NCBI GenBank assembly: GCA_029215795.1
Contig: JARDYH010000002.1
Span: 8,487,001-8,551,000 of the forward strand
Direction of reading: 5' to 3'
Length of the DNA stretch: 64,000 nucleotides
Source: Anniella stebbinsi
Taxonomy: Eukaryota; Chordata; Lepidosauria; Squamata; Anniellidae
Numbering within the stretch: position 1 is the stretch's first letter; each line of letters begins with the position of its first letter. Positions 23,029 to 34,845 of this stretch are shown here, one piece after another. The translations under genes were made by a program, and so were the position numbers. The notes beneath the pieces were generated by a model. It was not told the origin of the DNA. It did not search any database and worked only from the letters and a program-made list of their open reading frames with translations.

Positions 23029-25590
23029 AATTAATAAATTTTCTGTCCACAAATAAGGTTGAGACGTTTGAGAGGCCATTTGTGCACAGATCTAGTAAAT
23101 TGTGGAAGTACAAGCGCTCATCATGACAGCCCTCATAGCCACCCTACCAAACAGTGGCCAGAAGTCCAGGTAGCAATGTTGATCAACAAACCAGTTGATC
23201 AACAAACCATATCAACAATCCAGGCATCTGTGCTGAACAACAAACCATACCAGCAAATCATTCCCAGTAGTTTTCAGCCTCATCAGAAGCAGGTCTTTTG
23301 CAAAGCTACTGGGACTGAATCGCCCATCCAAGGCCATGCCATCCCAAAACTAGGGATGTAGCGACAGCCTGGCTGGGTCCAGGAGTCCTGCGGACCCCCG
23401 CACCTGGCCCCTCAGACCCAGTCGGTGTAAATGCTCCATTCGTGCGTTTACACTTGTGTAAATGAGGTCTTTAAGGTCACGATTTCCCATTGCATCAATG
23501 GTGGCTGCCATTGACACAGGAAGGGGAAGTGTGTCATTTCAGGGCATGGGTGGGGGATGCTGAGCGCTCATCGGGGCCTTGTGAGCCTCTTCTGAGTTTC
23601 ACACGGCCCTGTGAGTGGGGGCAGGCAGTAGTGGCAGCGAGGTGAGCATCCATCGAGGCAAATACAGGTGAGTTTGCTGACCTCTAAACAGGGACAATAT
23701 ATTCTTTTTTGGAAAAATTCATTTTCCCCAGATACTTTAAGGATTGTAGCTAAACTTAGAGGGAATAAGGAAGCCCAAGGAGGGTAGTTGTGGCAGATGA
23801 CTTCAGCATCCCTGCTAATATAAAGAGTGCTGGTGGTGTGTCCCTGTGAACCTTGTTCCTACAGGCAAATATGATGCCTGCCTCAGGATCATGGCCACTA
23901 GGCATGGCCACTAGGTGTACCCTGGTAGGTAAATCTATCATTACTCTTTTTTTTTTTTTTGAACATCTTTACACTGCTGTTTTGTTTTAACTTTGGTTTT
24001 ACACTGCTGTTTTAAACTTTTAAAAGCTTTGCATTATTATCCCAGGCCACAAGCCTGGTGTGGAAAGGGCCTTCTTGTACTGAGTTTTATGGTGTTAATT
24101 GTTGTGAGCCACCTAGAGAGCTTCGAGTATTGGGCAGTATAGACATGCAAGAAAGGAAGGAAGGAAGGAAGGAAGAAAGAAGACCCGTTTTTCCGCTATC
24201 TCTGTGTCAGGTGGTTCCTTCTATGTCCTGGACCTGCTGAGTAACTCCTTAAGGATCTCTGCCTCCTTAGAAGTCCAACCTTCCTTCTTTTACTGTCCCC
24301 TTCTGAGTAACGTAGGTTTAGGCTGTAGATGTGGGGTGATTGGCACACCAAACACTTCAGGTTTAACACAACAGTTTACCAATCTATTAACATTAGCAAA
24401 TTACAATTAAAGGTATTTAGTCAGTAGTGCTGAGTGGTACAAAGACATTAAAAGAAAATAAAAGTTGCGAAACTCAAGTCCTTAACCCCTGCTTCTTCCT
24501 CATGCTCTCATCCTTTCCTGGCTCTTTTCTGGCTGGCCTTCTCACTCTTTTGTACACTCTTCCCCCCAAGACAGAAAGTATTGTTTCAGTCTTGAAGAAA
24601 TGAAACATAACTGGAGGAATAAAACCTAACCAGGGCATGAATCTTAACTGGAGAAATGAAATTACTCCTCTCAGTGATACCCCTTCCCAACAGGAAACAT
24701 AAAACACCAACTCCAGGCCTCTAAGACTTAACCAGCTCTACCCATGGGGGGGGGGGGGAATGTCAAAGTCTTGGCCTGGTCACACACCAGTAATTTATGT
24801 ATCATGGGGAATAATGTGGAATATGGAAGTTCTATCTGTAGTGGTCCATTCAAACATGCAAGCCCCACTTGGTGCTGAATTCATGGTGATATGAACATGT
24901 GAACCAGTTTGGAGAAGATGTTTAAGGGATCTGGAAAACAAACCTTGTTGAAACATAGAGAGAAGCCAATCAAGTGTGGATATATTTTCTCTTCTGAGAA
25001 ATGTTAAATGGTAGTGAAAAAAGAAGAGTAATAATTGTTCCCTCCATCTGCTGAGGATAGGAGAAGAATTAACAACAGTAGATCTGTGATGAAAATGCAA
25101 ATGCTACAGAAACACATAAAATCCACATTTTTCATCCATAATTTTCACAACTGAAATTCTTAATTGCGGTGAATATTAGGAAACATGTCACATCAGTAAA
25201 GAAATAATAATTCTTAGCTACAGTTATTATGCACCTTTTATGTTCAAAACAATTACCTAGGATATCTGATTAAACTGTTATGCTAGACTGATCTACCCAA
25301 GGAAATGTCAAAAGACATATTGCTTGTATCAGTCATAACTACACTAAAATGAAAACAAGAGAGATCCAAACAGGAATGCTCCTCTTTTGGAAGGTAGGCG
25401 GATTAAAGTCTAATTAGCATGCATTATCTCTGAGTGACACAATTTCTTACATCTGTAAGCTCTGATTGTGCATTGAAGCAAGACATCTTTGTATATTAAA
25501 TATAACAGTTCCACTGTAAAGACACTGAACAGAAAGGCATTATAGAACAGATTGTTTGGCATTTCACTCTCCTATAAGTATTATTAGGAA
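23029..25590. other. Mostly unannotated
   Basis: Apart from a possible L2-type tail and (GGAA)n at 24040-24182, I see no exon or element. 24430-25580 is AT-rich unique-looking sequence. Confidence 0.4.
24151..24182. repeat. (GGAA)n microsatellite
   Basis: Purine repeat at the end of a gccacctagagagcttcgag L2-type tail (about 24040-24150). Confidence 0.8.
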
Positions 25591-25907
25591 TTGGGGTGTG
25601 CATTAGGGATGTGCAGGAACTCCCTTGGATTGAGTCGGAACCCGGATCGGAACCTCCGATGTTGTCCTGGATCAGTTCAGACAAAATCAGAGGTCCCTCG
25701 GATCGGCCACCATTTTCAGTGTTTTCGCCATAGGCTTGCATTGGGGGAAAGAAAACATGGCAGTGGGTGGGTGAGTGAGGGCCTAACTCCCCCTCCCTGT
25801 CCCTCCCCCCCACTCGCACTCCTTACCTGCCTGGGCCATCCACTACCATCCACTGCTCCAAACTATTGAGAAACAGGCTTCGCGGCCTAGTTCTCAGTAG
25901 AGTGCTC

Positions 25908-26095
25908 CTTACCTGCCGGGGTTGCCACTTCCCTCCGGTGCTCAGATCTACTGAAACATGTGCTTCGCAGCCTGCCTCTCAGAAGCATGCCTGGTGTTGA
26001 CATCATCACATGGTGCGCTAATGAGAGGCAGGCTGCGAAGCCTGTTTCTCAGTAGATCCGAGCACCGGAGGGAAGCGGCCACCCCAGCAGGTAAG
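25908..26095. repeat. Hairpin unit 1
   Basis: This is a long foldback starting CTTACCTG and ending CAGGTAAG. The arms carry cttccctccggtgctc / gagcaccggagggaag and gcttcgcagcctgcctctca / tgagaggcaggctgcgaagc. A lone left arm of a further unit precedes it at 25822-25903. Confidence 0.8.
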
Positions 26096-26120
26096 TGGGG
26101 GTCCCTCCCCCCTTGCGCTC

Positions 26121-26313
26121 CTTACCTGCTGGGGCGCCCGCTTCCATCTGCTGCTGCGATCTACTGAGAAACAGGCTTCACGGCCTAGTTCTCAGTAGAG
26201 CGTCAGGTGATCATCACCTGGTGCTCTACTGAGAACTAGGCCACGAAGCCTGTTTCTCAGTAGACTGGAACAGGGAATGGAAGCAAATGGAAGCAGGTGC
26301 CCTGACAGGTAAG
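26121..26313. repeat. Hairpin unit 2
   Basis: It starts CTTACCTG and ends CAGGTAAG. The arms pair ctactgagaaacaggcttc with gaagcctgtttctcagtag, around a caggtgatcatcacctg palindrome at the tip. Confidence 0.8.
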
Positions 26314-26333
26314 TGCCCCCCCCACTCATGCTC

Positions 26334-26455
26334 CTTACTTGCCAGCATCCCACGCTGCTGTCCGCTGCTTCCGTACTACTGTTAAGCAGGCCTTGTGGCC
26401 TGTTTATCAGTAGTACGGAAGCAACGGATGGCAGCGCGGGATGCTGGCAGGTAAC
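26334..26455. repeat. Hairpin unit 3
   Basis: It starts CTTACTTG and ends CAGGTAAC. The arms pair gcttccgtactact with agtagtacggaagc, with an aggccttgtggcct tip. It is shorter than the other units. Confidence 0.8.
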
Positions 26456-26496
26456 GTGGGACCTCTACCTCCCTCCCCCCTCCCCCACTCACACTC

Positions 26497-26717
26497 CTTA
26501 CCTGCTGCCTCCTCACTGCCGTCCACTGCCGCCCACTGCTTCAGTACAACTGAGAAACAGGCCTTGAGGCCTGTTCCACAGTAAAGCGAGGGTGCACCGA
26601 GTGATGATGTCACCCAGCGCGCCAGCGCTCTATTGTGGAACAGGCCACAAGGCCTGTTTCTCAGTAGTATGGAAGCAGTGGGCGGCAGTGGATGACAGTG
26701 AGGAGGCAGCAGGTAAG
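26497..26717. repeat. Hairpin unit 4
   Basis: It starts CTTACCTGCTGCCTCCTCAC and ends GTGAGGAGGCAGCAGGTAAG, a perfect 20-base pairing at the base of the stem. A second foldback core (gaaacaggcct / aggcctgtttc) lies above. Confidence 0.82.
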
Positions 26718-27372
26718 GAGCATGAGTGGGAGGAGGTCCAAGGTTCAATCCTCCGATCTTTTCCGATCCAGATTGGGTCTTTTCGGATCAGATAGGATTA
26801 GATCGGATGATCAAGATGTTAGGACTGGAATTGGATAATTGTATCTGATTTCACCCGGATCGAGTCCGGATCATGGATCGGACCCAATCCGCTGCACACC
26901 CCTAATTAGGAAGGTCACTGGATTCCAAATTACCTGGAACCAAGGGTGCCATGCTATAGGATAGGGTGAAAATCTAGAAGGGGGGTTGAAAAGAGGGCCA
27001 AAGCCCCCCTTTCAGTGTCAGTGTTGGGGGCCACCATTCCCCCCAACAGAATCCACCTTGAGATGATGCTACATGATGACACAAACTTATTCCAAGTGGA
27101 ATTTTTTAAAATAAAAATGGCACCCACCCTGATGAGTATAGCATCAATTTCTCGCCCCCCACCCCCAAAGCCTCTTGTACCCAAGAACTGCTGAAATGAG
27201 TGAGTTTGCAAGACCAAAATGTCTTGTCATTATAAAGTCTATGTAGCCAAACAGTTGATTAGGGAAAGAATTCAAGACGTTGATGGAAGAATTCTGATAG
27301 TTGTTTCCTGTTTGGTCTGTAAACCTCTTAGCTCTGGTGTTGAACATCTCTAGATCCTGTGAATATCCTTTG

Positions 27373-27908
27373 CAGGGCTGTGCATGGAACTCCCAACCCA
27401 CTGTGGAGGCCAATTCGAAGCTTCTGAATTGTCCCTGTTCTACCTTGGCCCACTTTGAGCCTTGTCTGATCCACTTCAAATCCAGAAGTGAGTCAGATAT
27501 TGTGATTTCCTTGGCAGCTGCTAAGCTGATGCCTGGGAGTCCATTGGATCCCCCCCCCACTCAAAGGGAGCCACTGCCTCTGCTACCTGTCTCACCTGGC
27601 TGGGATTTACTTGACCTGTCTGCTTATGCTCGGCAGCTGGCCATCCTCAATGAGAGCCACCATTTGTAAGGAATATGTGGGCTCTTTATTTACATAGATT
27701 TAATGTTGCACGAAAGGAAAGGGCTGTTTTCAGCCAGGTAAGTAAAGGTGCAGCTTGGTAGACAGGTGCAGTGGTTCACCGTCATCCAGGTCACGCTAAA
27801 GCACTTCATATTTGGTCTGACCTGCTCTGGACTGATCTGTCCCTGATCCGGATTCAGGCTGCTTCCTTTTGGGGTTCAGATACGGAACTGAAGCAGTGCA
27901 CAGTCCTA
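27373..27908. mobile_element. hAT-type element, TGTGCA-end group
   Basis: The ends are CAGGGCTGTGCA and TGCACAGTCCTA, flanked by ATCCTTTG and AAGCTTTG (six of eight match). Subterminal sequence is rich in gttc/gaac and tcaga motifs. No coding capacity. Confidence 0.6.
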
Positions 27909-28056
27909 AAGCTTTGTAGCTGACGTTTTAGTGTTCCTGGAATATAGAAGGGATCCCCCCCCCCACTTTGCTGCCATTCAGGTTTAATGTGGTATTGGCC
28001 AGGTTATATAATATTGGATGGTCTTGCTTTATTTTTCAATTCCAATTGAACCAAAG

Positions 28057-28190
28057 GACCAACCTACACCAAGCAGGATACAACACTTTGAAAACATTTT
28101 GAAAACTGTATATGGAGTATGTCCTGGGCCCCAACAGTTCTCACTTCTGTCATAAACAGTTTTAAACTGTTTTAAAGCAGTAGTGCAGAT
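28057..28190. mobile_element. GGCC-ended MITE relative, partial
   Basis: Begins with ctacaccaagcaggata and shares gggccccaacagt. The gttttaaactgttttaaag stretch replaces the usual right half. Confidence 0.5.
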
Positions 28191-28282
28191 AGGCTCTGCG
28201 ATTTTTATCCCAGTAACTCTGGGGACATTAAATCCATTTCCAATATGTTATTTTATTGTGGCTATTTCAACAGCTCAAGTTG

Positions 28283-28448
28283 AGATTTTGATTGACAGTG
28301 TGGCCAGGCTTAACAGTTTAAAATGTTTTAAATGTCAGTTGTTTTATGTTTATGGCTTTAAATTTTGTATATTGTCTTTTTAGTGTTCAATTTTTTAATT
28401 TTTGTAAACCGCCAGGCAGTTTCGGCTATGGGGCGGTATCTAAATGTA

Positions 28449-28483
<35 letters not shown>
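28283..28483 (+). mobile_element. L2-type LINE 3' tail
   Basis: aaaccgccaggcagtttcgg, then ctatggggcggtatctaaa and (TAA)n. It corresponds closely to the inverted 6520-6700 block. Confidence 0.6.
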
Positions 28484-28485
<2 letters not shown>

Positions 28486-28489
28486 GTCC

Positions 28490-30070
28490 CTTTGCAGGTG
28501 TCCATGCTTAATACAGAGATATTGGAAGGCAGGACCAGCTCAGGTACTCTATGTCAGGGATGAGAGGCCCTGCTTCCCCATAGGTGCTCTACACATGAGT
28601 AACACACAAATAGGATTTCTTTTCTTTTTTATAACAATCCTTTCCTCTCCGGTGCTACATTCACCTCCCCTAGAGGATCCAGAGGTTGGACTCCTGTTGC
28701 TAAAAGGGACAGATGATTCCTATTGAATTAAGGCCCTCCCATGCTGCCCCACTATTGGTGCTACATTGCATCTTTGGTTGATGGAGCTTTATGCCTGCCC
28801 TACCTCCAGAGATAGCTGCTATATGTAGGGATGTATGAATTGTGTAAAATCCATTCCATCTGTGCATCACAGATTGTCAGGTGTCTTTTGTCCATCGTCC
28901 ATCCCCCAATGGCATAAGAATTCGCACATGTGCTCTGGACCTTCCTTTCTTCTTTGCCAGATCCATGCCTCTCTGGAAGACCTGGGACTAGGTCACCAAC
29001 AACTGCCACTTCCAATTGGCATACTGCCATCTTCTCTAATTTTGGTGAGACCAAGCCAGATGGAGTACTACCACGTGGTCCCTCTGGCTGTTCTTCTACA
29101 GAGCCACAGAATACAACTTTACAAACCATTAGTGCTGGGGTCTCCAATATGATATCCACCAGGAGGCTGGTTACCTGAAAATTAAAGGGCTGTCCTCCAT
29201 CATCAACTTTATTTTGGTCCAAAAGAGTGACTTAGCCATCTACTTAGTTACTTTTCTTTTGATTCCACCAGTCTGTCTGGAGAAATGAATGTTTTGTGAC
29301 CTCTCATAACCCACATGGTAGTAATTTTTTGAATGGGCATTCCTCTCCTGGAAGCCATGTTGTCAGAGCACCCAGAGCATGTCTCTCAAAATTCCAAATG
29401 TGCCCACCAGCTAAAAACAAATGTTCGGAACAGGGAGCTGTATGGCAACATTGATATCTATGTATAGCTCAGCAGTAGCCCACTTCCTGGAGGCCCCGGG
29501 TTCAATCCCTGTTATTTCTAGCTAGAAGCATCAAGGAGCTGAAACTGTAGAAGACAACTGTCTGAGATGCTGGTGTTATGAGGGAGTTTCTTATGGTATG
29601 CATACCACAAGTTGGAAAGCACTGAGCTATAGCATTTGACAGGGCAAAGATTCTTCTGTCACAGTTTTATTGTTTATGCAGTAAGATTTTGGAATCCCAT
29701 ACTAATGCCATAGATTAGAACCAGGAGATTTAAGGGATGAAAGAGACACTGAGCATTTATTTTTGGAACGAAACCATATGAATCTCTAAGGTTTGCCCTA
29801 ATTTTATGTGATAGAAATGGGGCAGCAAATTCAGAGGCTTCTCTACCAGATGTTCAGGGAGCTGAGGTTATCCAGTTATAATGTCACTGAGGCAGCAAAA
29901 ATAACTGCTTAAGTTAGCAGAGACTTCACAAGTGAAAAATAAGAGAATCCAGGAGAGACAATGCTCCGTGATTGTACAGAATGCAGGGTGGGGAAGATGT
30001 GACTAACTTGAGTTTCCTCCAAATGTAATTTCCTTCCTTGACCATTTATATCGGGGGGGGAAGGGTATTA
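28490..30070. other. Mostly unannotated
   Basis: Holds the SINE remnant at 29455. The minus strand is open for 140 codons (28800-29222) but encodes nothing I recognise. Confidence 0.4.
29455..29580 (+). mobile_element. tRNA-derived SINE remnant
   Basis: tagctcagcagtagcc followed by a B-box gggttcaatccctg is the usual head of a squamate tRNA SINE. The body after it is diverged. Confidence 0.5.
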
Positions 30071-30632
30071 GGCCTAATCTACACCTGCCATTCATCCCGG
30101 GGTGGTCATGAGGTCGTCCCTGCACATCCAAATGATGCAAAGCTGATCCCAGGGTGAACCGGGGATGAACATTCAGTTCTCCTGGGTTAGCTGGGACTGC
30201 TTTTTCCCATTTTCCCACCATCTTGGGACCATCCTGAGTTCCATGGGTGGTGAGTCTCTCCCTCCTGGGGTCCTCCCTCTTCTCCATGAGTAGCAGGGCT
30301 GAGGAAACAGGCATGGAGCTGTGGGAAGGGGGGAGTCCATGGGCATTGGGGTGAGGGGGAGAGCATTTTTGCCATAGTTGGGATGGCGCTCGGCATCTTC
30401 CAGTGCAGAGTTTGTTGTGTTTTGGGTTCTTTTAATTGTTCTTTCGTGCCGGATCAAACATGTGCAATTGTGCAAATGTCTCCTCTTTTAAATAAATAAA
30501 AAAAAAGTGCCCCGGAACATCCCTCTTTACTTCTGGGACAACTTGCTGGCCTGTTGCCCCTGAGGGATGATCCTGGAAGTGGAAAACTACATGATAATCC
30601 CTCTCCGAAGGGATGCAAGTGTAGATGATCCC
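30071..30632. mobile_element. GGCC-ended MITE (long type), reverse orientation
   Basis: The left end is GGCCTAATCTACACC after TTA, and the right end aagtgtagatgatcc. The interior matches 14418-14973. Confidence 0.66.
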
Positions 30633-31058
30633 TGAGTCTTGAAACCCACCACAAATTGACACAAAGGGGGTTTAAACAAAGGCGAAAGAGTGCACTGATT
30701 CCTTAGAAACTCATACGTTGTAACATTTCATAAAGGCAAATAAGTACACTCATTCTATTCTAAATACACAAGGTATCCATGGTGGAATAGCTAGTGCTAG
30801 ATAGAATGTTGGACTTAGACATGAATTTGAATCCCCCCTTGGCAATAAAGTTGGTTGGATGGTCTTGAGACATTCTCTTCCTCTCTTTCAGTCTAATCTA
30901 CCTTAAGCCATATGGTACACAAATCACTATAGTGGGATGAAGCTCCCTTATCACCTCACTTTCTGTAGTGCTTGGGTAAGGATAAAGGATGTGTATGTTT
31001 GACTAAAGCGGTGGTGGGGAGTCACTGTTTACGGATTTCATGAAGGTTCGCTTACTGT

Positions 31059-31075
31059 CCCCCCCCCCCCCCCCC
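31059..31075. repeat. Poly(C) run
   Basis: Seventeen consecutive C; similar G runs lie at 9327-9342 and 38200-38212. Confidence 0.85.
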
Positions 31076-31337
31076 ATATCGATCTTCCTGTCATGCCCTT
31101 GCTGGAAGCCTCATCCTTGGAAGATGCACTGGAGGGCCAGGAACCATCCTCCACCAGCAATGGCCATGACCTGCCAGTAGACCAGGAGCAGTCCAGGCCC
31201 TGAGGAGTGACCACCACCAAGAAGGGTGTCAGCAGTGTAGGACAAGGACTCTGCCTCAGAGGTGGAGGTAGAAAAACGTCCACACCTGTGGGAGAGATGT
31301 TCCCTGAAAATAAAGGAACACAGAAGAAGTGCTAGAC

Positions 31338-31657
31338 TAGGGTGACCATATGGAAAGAAGGACAGGGCTCCTGCATCTTTAACAGTTGTATTGAAAAGGG
31401 AACTTCAGCAGGTGTCCTTGTTATGCGTGCAGCACCTGGGGAAATCCCCTCTTCATCACAACAGTTAAAGCTGCAGGAACTATACTAGAGTGACCAGATA
31501 CAAAAGAGGGCAGGGCTCCTGCAGCTTTAAATGTTGTGCTGAAGAGGGAATTTCCCCAGGTGTTGCATGCATACAAATGACACCTGCTGAAGTTCCCTTT
31601 TCAATACGACTGTTAAAGTTACAGGAGCCCTGTCCTCCTTTTCGTATGGTCAGCCTA
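31338..31657. mobile_element. hAT MITE, ~318-bp family, copy 7
   Basis: The ends are TAGGGTGACC and GGTCAGCCTA. Flanks TGCTAGAC and CGCTAGAC match at seven of eight bases. Confidence 0.87.
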
Positions 31658-31973
31658 CGCTAGACTGAGCCAGAAGCTTCCTCGTGAGAAAATGCCTACT
31701 TGCATATAGGAGTGCCTTTTCAGCTAGCTGTAGTCACTGACAACTCATACCTGAGGAGTCTGCAAAAACAGTGTGTAAGGCTGAGAGAGATCCTGGAAAC
31801 GATGTTGGCCAGACCTTCTGGAACCCAGCTTCTCTTGACTGTACCCTTGACTGATTCCTGGTGTGGGTACTTCTCCTTGTCTGCTGTGTTTATGACCTTG
31901 TTATCTGGACTGGACTCTGCCCCTCTTCCTGCCAGCTCTTTCTCTGCTGTGTTGTCTCGGAAACGAATTTTTT

Positions 31974-32806
31974 AGATTAAAAGTTACAAAAGTTTTTCCA
32001 CAGAGGCTTGAGCTGACAATTGCACCCCCTCCCCCGCCTCCCCCTCCCTCTTTTATCTGTCAAAACTCTGTGTTGTTGTAACTTTTAATCTAAAAAAAAA
32101 AATAGCCACCAAATGCCTGGACCTATATTTCTGAAATTTCTCACCGATAACTACCCCTAACCCATCTTTCCTCATTGTTTCAAAAATACCTTACCACTAC
32201 ATGCCTGCACCTATCTTTCTGAAATTTCACACACATATCAGCCAAAGTGGTACCTGTAATGTGCCCAAGTTTCCTGTTTGTATCTTTAAAAATAAAAAGT
32301 TGAAGGCATAACTGTTTTTAACCCACAGCTACCCATTTTTCTAAAATTAATTGCCGCACAAAGCAAGCACCTATGTTTCTGAAATTTCACACACTTGGGT
32401 CCCAACATGCCACCTGCAATGTGGCAAAGTTTCGTGTGTGGAACTTTAAAAATGAAAAAAGTTATAGGCATTCCTGGTTCATTATCAAAAAATTAATTGT
32501 CACAAAACATCTGCACCAATCATTCTGAAATTTCTCACAGATAACTACCCCTAACCCATCTACAAAGTGCCCAAGTTTCATCATTCTATCTTTAAAAATG
32601 AAAAAGTTATAGGGGTTGTGTAACACAATACTAGTCTATGGAGAAATGCATTCAAAATAGTGTCCGATGTTCCAATTTTTTCTGATCCGGATTGGGTCCC
32701 TTCGGATTGGATCAGATAGGTTCAGATGGCTGATCGGATCGGATTGGATCAGATCATTTTTATCCAATTTTTGGGCGGATCGGATCTGATCCGCTGCAAA
32801 TCCCTA
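31974..32806. mobile_element. Partial hAT-type element with degenerate tandem repeat
   Basis: The right end CTGCAAATCCCTA (to 32806) and the GGATCGGAT-rich stretch at 32670-32800 match the right end of the element at 25591. Upstream are three degenerate units of about 170 bp (32110-32630), each with tctgaaatttc, gcccaagtttc and ctttaaaaatgaaaaagtta blocks. An inverted pair (agattaaaagttacaa / gttgtaacttttaatct) spans 31974-32095. No left terminus was found, so the boundary is uncertain. Confidence 0.5.
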
Positions 32807-32814
32807 GTTTTTGA

Positions 32815-33610
32815 AAATGAAAAACAACAACAACCTACTACTGATAATAATAACTGAATTTGAAGAAATAAACAAACTCAATCGTGCCAAACTCACAAAA
32901 CACCACATGCTCCATCACAATTCATGCATTGAAAGAATAACAATCAGCAGGAAAGAAGGAGGAAGAGGTCTGCTGGACATTAACAGAATTCATGCTAAAC
33001 AGATAAAATCACTCAGGGAATTCTTCCACACCAAAAACACCCCCATTCATAAAGCCATAGTAACATCAGATAAAAATTACACCCCACTCAACCTAGCACT
33101 ACAAAATGAAGATCAAACACAACCACTTACAGTCACAGAGAAAAAAAGAAAAATGGGCACAAAAAGCACTCCATGGGAAGCACTACAACATAATACAGAA
33201 CCCACGAATAAACCAAGAAGAATCGTACGAACGGCTCAGGAAGGGTGAGCTATTTCCAGAAACTGAAGGATTCGTAATAGCTATACAGGATCAAGTTATA
33301 GCAACCAAGAACTACCAAAAATACATCATAAAAGATAACAGTGTAACAACAGACCTATGCAGGAAATGCCATCAGCTCCAAGAAATAATGACCGGCACAT
33401 CAGTCACTGGCATCACATCAACAAAAATATACAGAAAACCTCCAGAAACTGGGCCTACCAGAATACATCCACATCAACATCCAGAAAGCTGTCATAATTA
33501 ACACATGCCCAAATGGTCAGGAAATTCCTGAATCGATAAAAGACAGCATGACATGGCAAAGCCTGTCATGTCCATCTAGAAAAACCGCCACGAACGAGAA
33601 AGAGATGATG

Positions 33611-33657
<47 letters not shown>
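32815..33657 (+). mobile_element. R4/Dong-like LINE, 3' portion
   Basis: Two overlapping readings (32811-33248 and 33106-33501) give a protein with EEINKLNRAKLTKHHMLH, RKEGGRGLLDI, IKSLREFFHT, ELFPETEGFVIAIQDQV and IIKDNSV, then a CRKC motif. From memory this is the region after the reverse transcriptase palm in non-LTR elements with a restriction-like endonuclease (R4/Dong group). The Cys motif precedes that nuclease, whose core is not seen here. Frames shift at least once near 33110-33245, so it is broken. It ends in GATGAT then (ATA)n at 33607-33657. Family call moderate; a related R2/NeSL-type group is the alternative. Confidence 0.5.
33607..33657. repeat. (ATA)n microsatellite
   Basis: Junction of the R4-like end and an inverted L2-type tail. 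Confidence 0.9.
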
Positions 33658-33790
33658 TTCTTACCTCCCTTTGGATCAAGGTGGGGTACAACATTAATAC
33701 CACAATACAATATAAATCAAATTGCATAAAACTAATTAAAAGAGCATTTAAAACCAATACAATATTAACGTAACAATCAGGACATCTTAA
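33658..33790 (-). mobile_element. L2-type LINE 3' tail
   Basis: Inverted tail ttcttacctccctttggatc, then aaggtggggtacaacatt. It joins the (ATA)n end of the R4-like element. Confidence 0.45.
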
Positions 33791-33815
33791 AATTTTTTAA
33801 ATTGTTATTGTTGTT

Positions 33816-33816
33816 G

Positions 33817-33854
<38 letters not shown>
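33816..33854. repeat. (TAA)n microsatellite
   Basis: A second run 160 bp after the first. Confidence 0.88.
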
Positions 33855-33859
33855 TTATA

Positions 33860-34845
33860 GATCCGGCCTATCCACCCAGAATGCACAGGCACTCATGGAC
33901 CGAGAAAAGCCAGTCCATCCGTTTTACTATGACAACTCCTTTCTTGGAGGGAATATTATGAAGATTTGACAATTCCCTAGCTGAAACAATAGTGTTTCCT
34001 TCTTTCATAATGGATAATTTAAATATGTATGTAATTGCACTCAAAGCAGCTTACTCACGTTTCTAATTTGGGCCTAATTAAGGATGTCAACATGCTTAAG
34101 TATTGAAACCATGAGATAATGTTTTCTTGGAAAGCAGCAAGGACTAATTTTCATTGCAATTTATTTAGGCACCAACTTTGTTTTAGTTGCATGTAGAAGG
34201 GGCATTCATAGGGGGGAATACGGGTGAAACCCAGCATTGCATATGCTGAAGGCTGCTTGTTCAATTGTTATTTCCCTTCCCCTCCTTCCACGCCCATTAG
34301 AGTACCACAACCAATGAATTGGAAGCAGAAGGAGAAGGGGCAGGGAAGAGTGGAAGAACAAAGAGATGAAAAGGAGGTTTCACAGTGCAGCACAATAACA
34401 CAAACTCACATGAAAGGGACCATTACCTTGATGCACTTATGAAATGGGGCGAAAGAATGCAGAGGCAAGTCAGGGAAAGACAATAGGCGTTATGGTGCCC
34501 AGATACACTTACAAAGTCCCTTACAGTCCCTCCATGCTCAACATGTGAAGGTCTAACTAGTAGCTGGGTGCACGAGGATATTGGTGGTGGGCCTTATGTT
34601 TGCACCCACATCCCCCTCCCAATGTTTGTCCTACACACAAGCAGGCACATGCCTGCATAGGACTTTAGTTAAACTGGAATTCAGGATAAGTGTAATGCAA
34701 CCCAGAATAAACCTATGGAACAACAGAGGAGCAGAATGTGCCTAATCCAACATTATCACTAGACTGCACCTAGGCATTTTTGCATGTAACGTATGCAAAC
34801 AAACTATATGCTCAACCTATGTATATTTGTACATCATCCAGTATG
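33860..34845. other. No recognisable feature
   Basis: Intronic DNA between microsatellites and the MIR-type SINE. Confidence 0.45.

Larger units (their letters stand above)
25591..26904. mobile_element. hAT-type element with tandem-hairpin interior, TSD ATTAGGAA
   Basis: This 1314-bp element is flanked by exact 8-bp duplications ATTAGGAA (25583-25590 and 26905-26912). Its ends are TTGGGGTGTGCA and TGCACACCCCTA. Subterminal parts are rich in GATCGG/CCGATC motifs (25625-25715 and 26745-26890). The middle is four foldback units plus a half unit (listed separately). It has no transposase reading frame and so would depend on one from elsewhere. Confidence 0.82.

Noticed and set aside
25908..26717. 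Regularly spaced palindromes suggesting a CRISPR-like array
   Set aside because: Units are long, unequal hairpins within a transposon with 8-bp duplications in a vertebrate intron; there are no short direct repeats with unique spacers.
28800..29222. 140-codon minus-strand open frame
   Set aside because: No recognisable domain, an overlapping open frame on the other strand, and no splice context.
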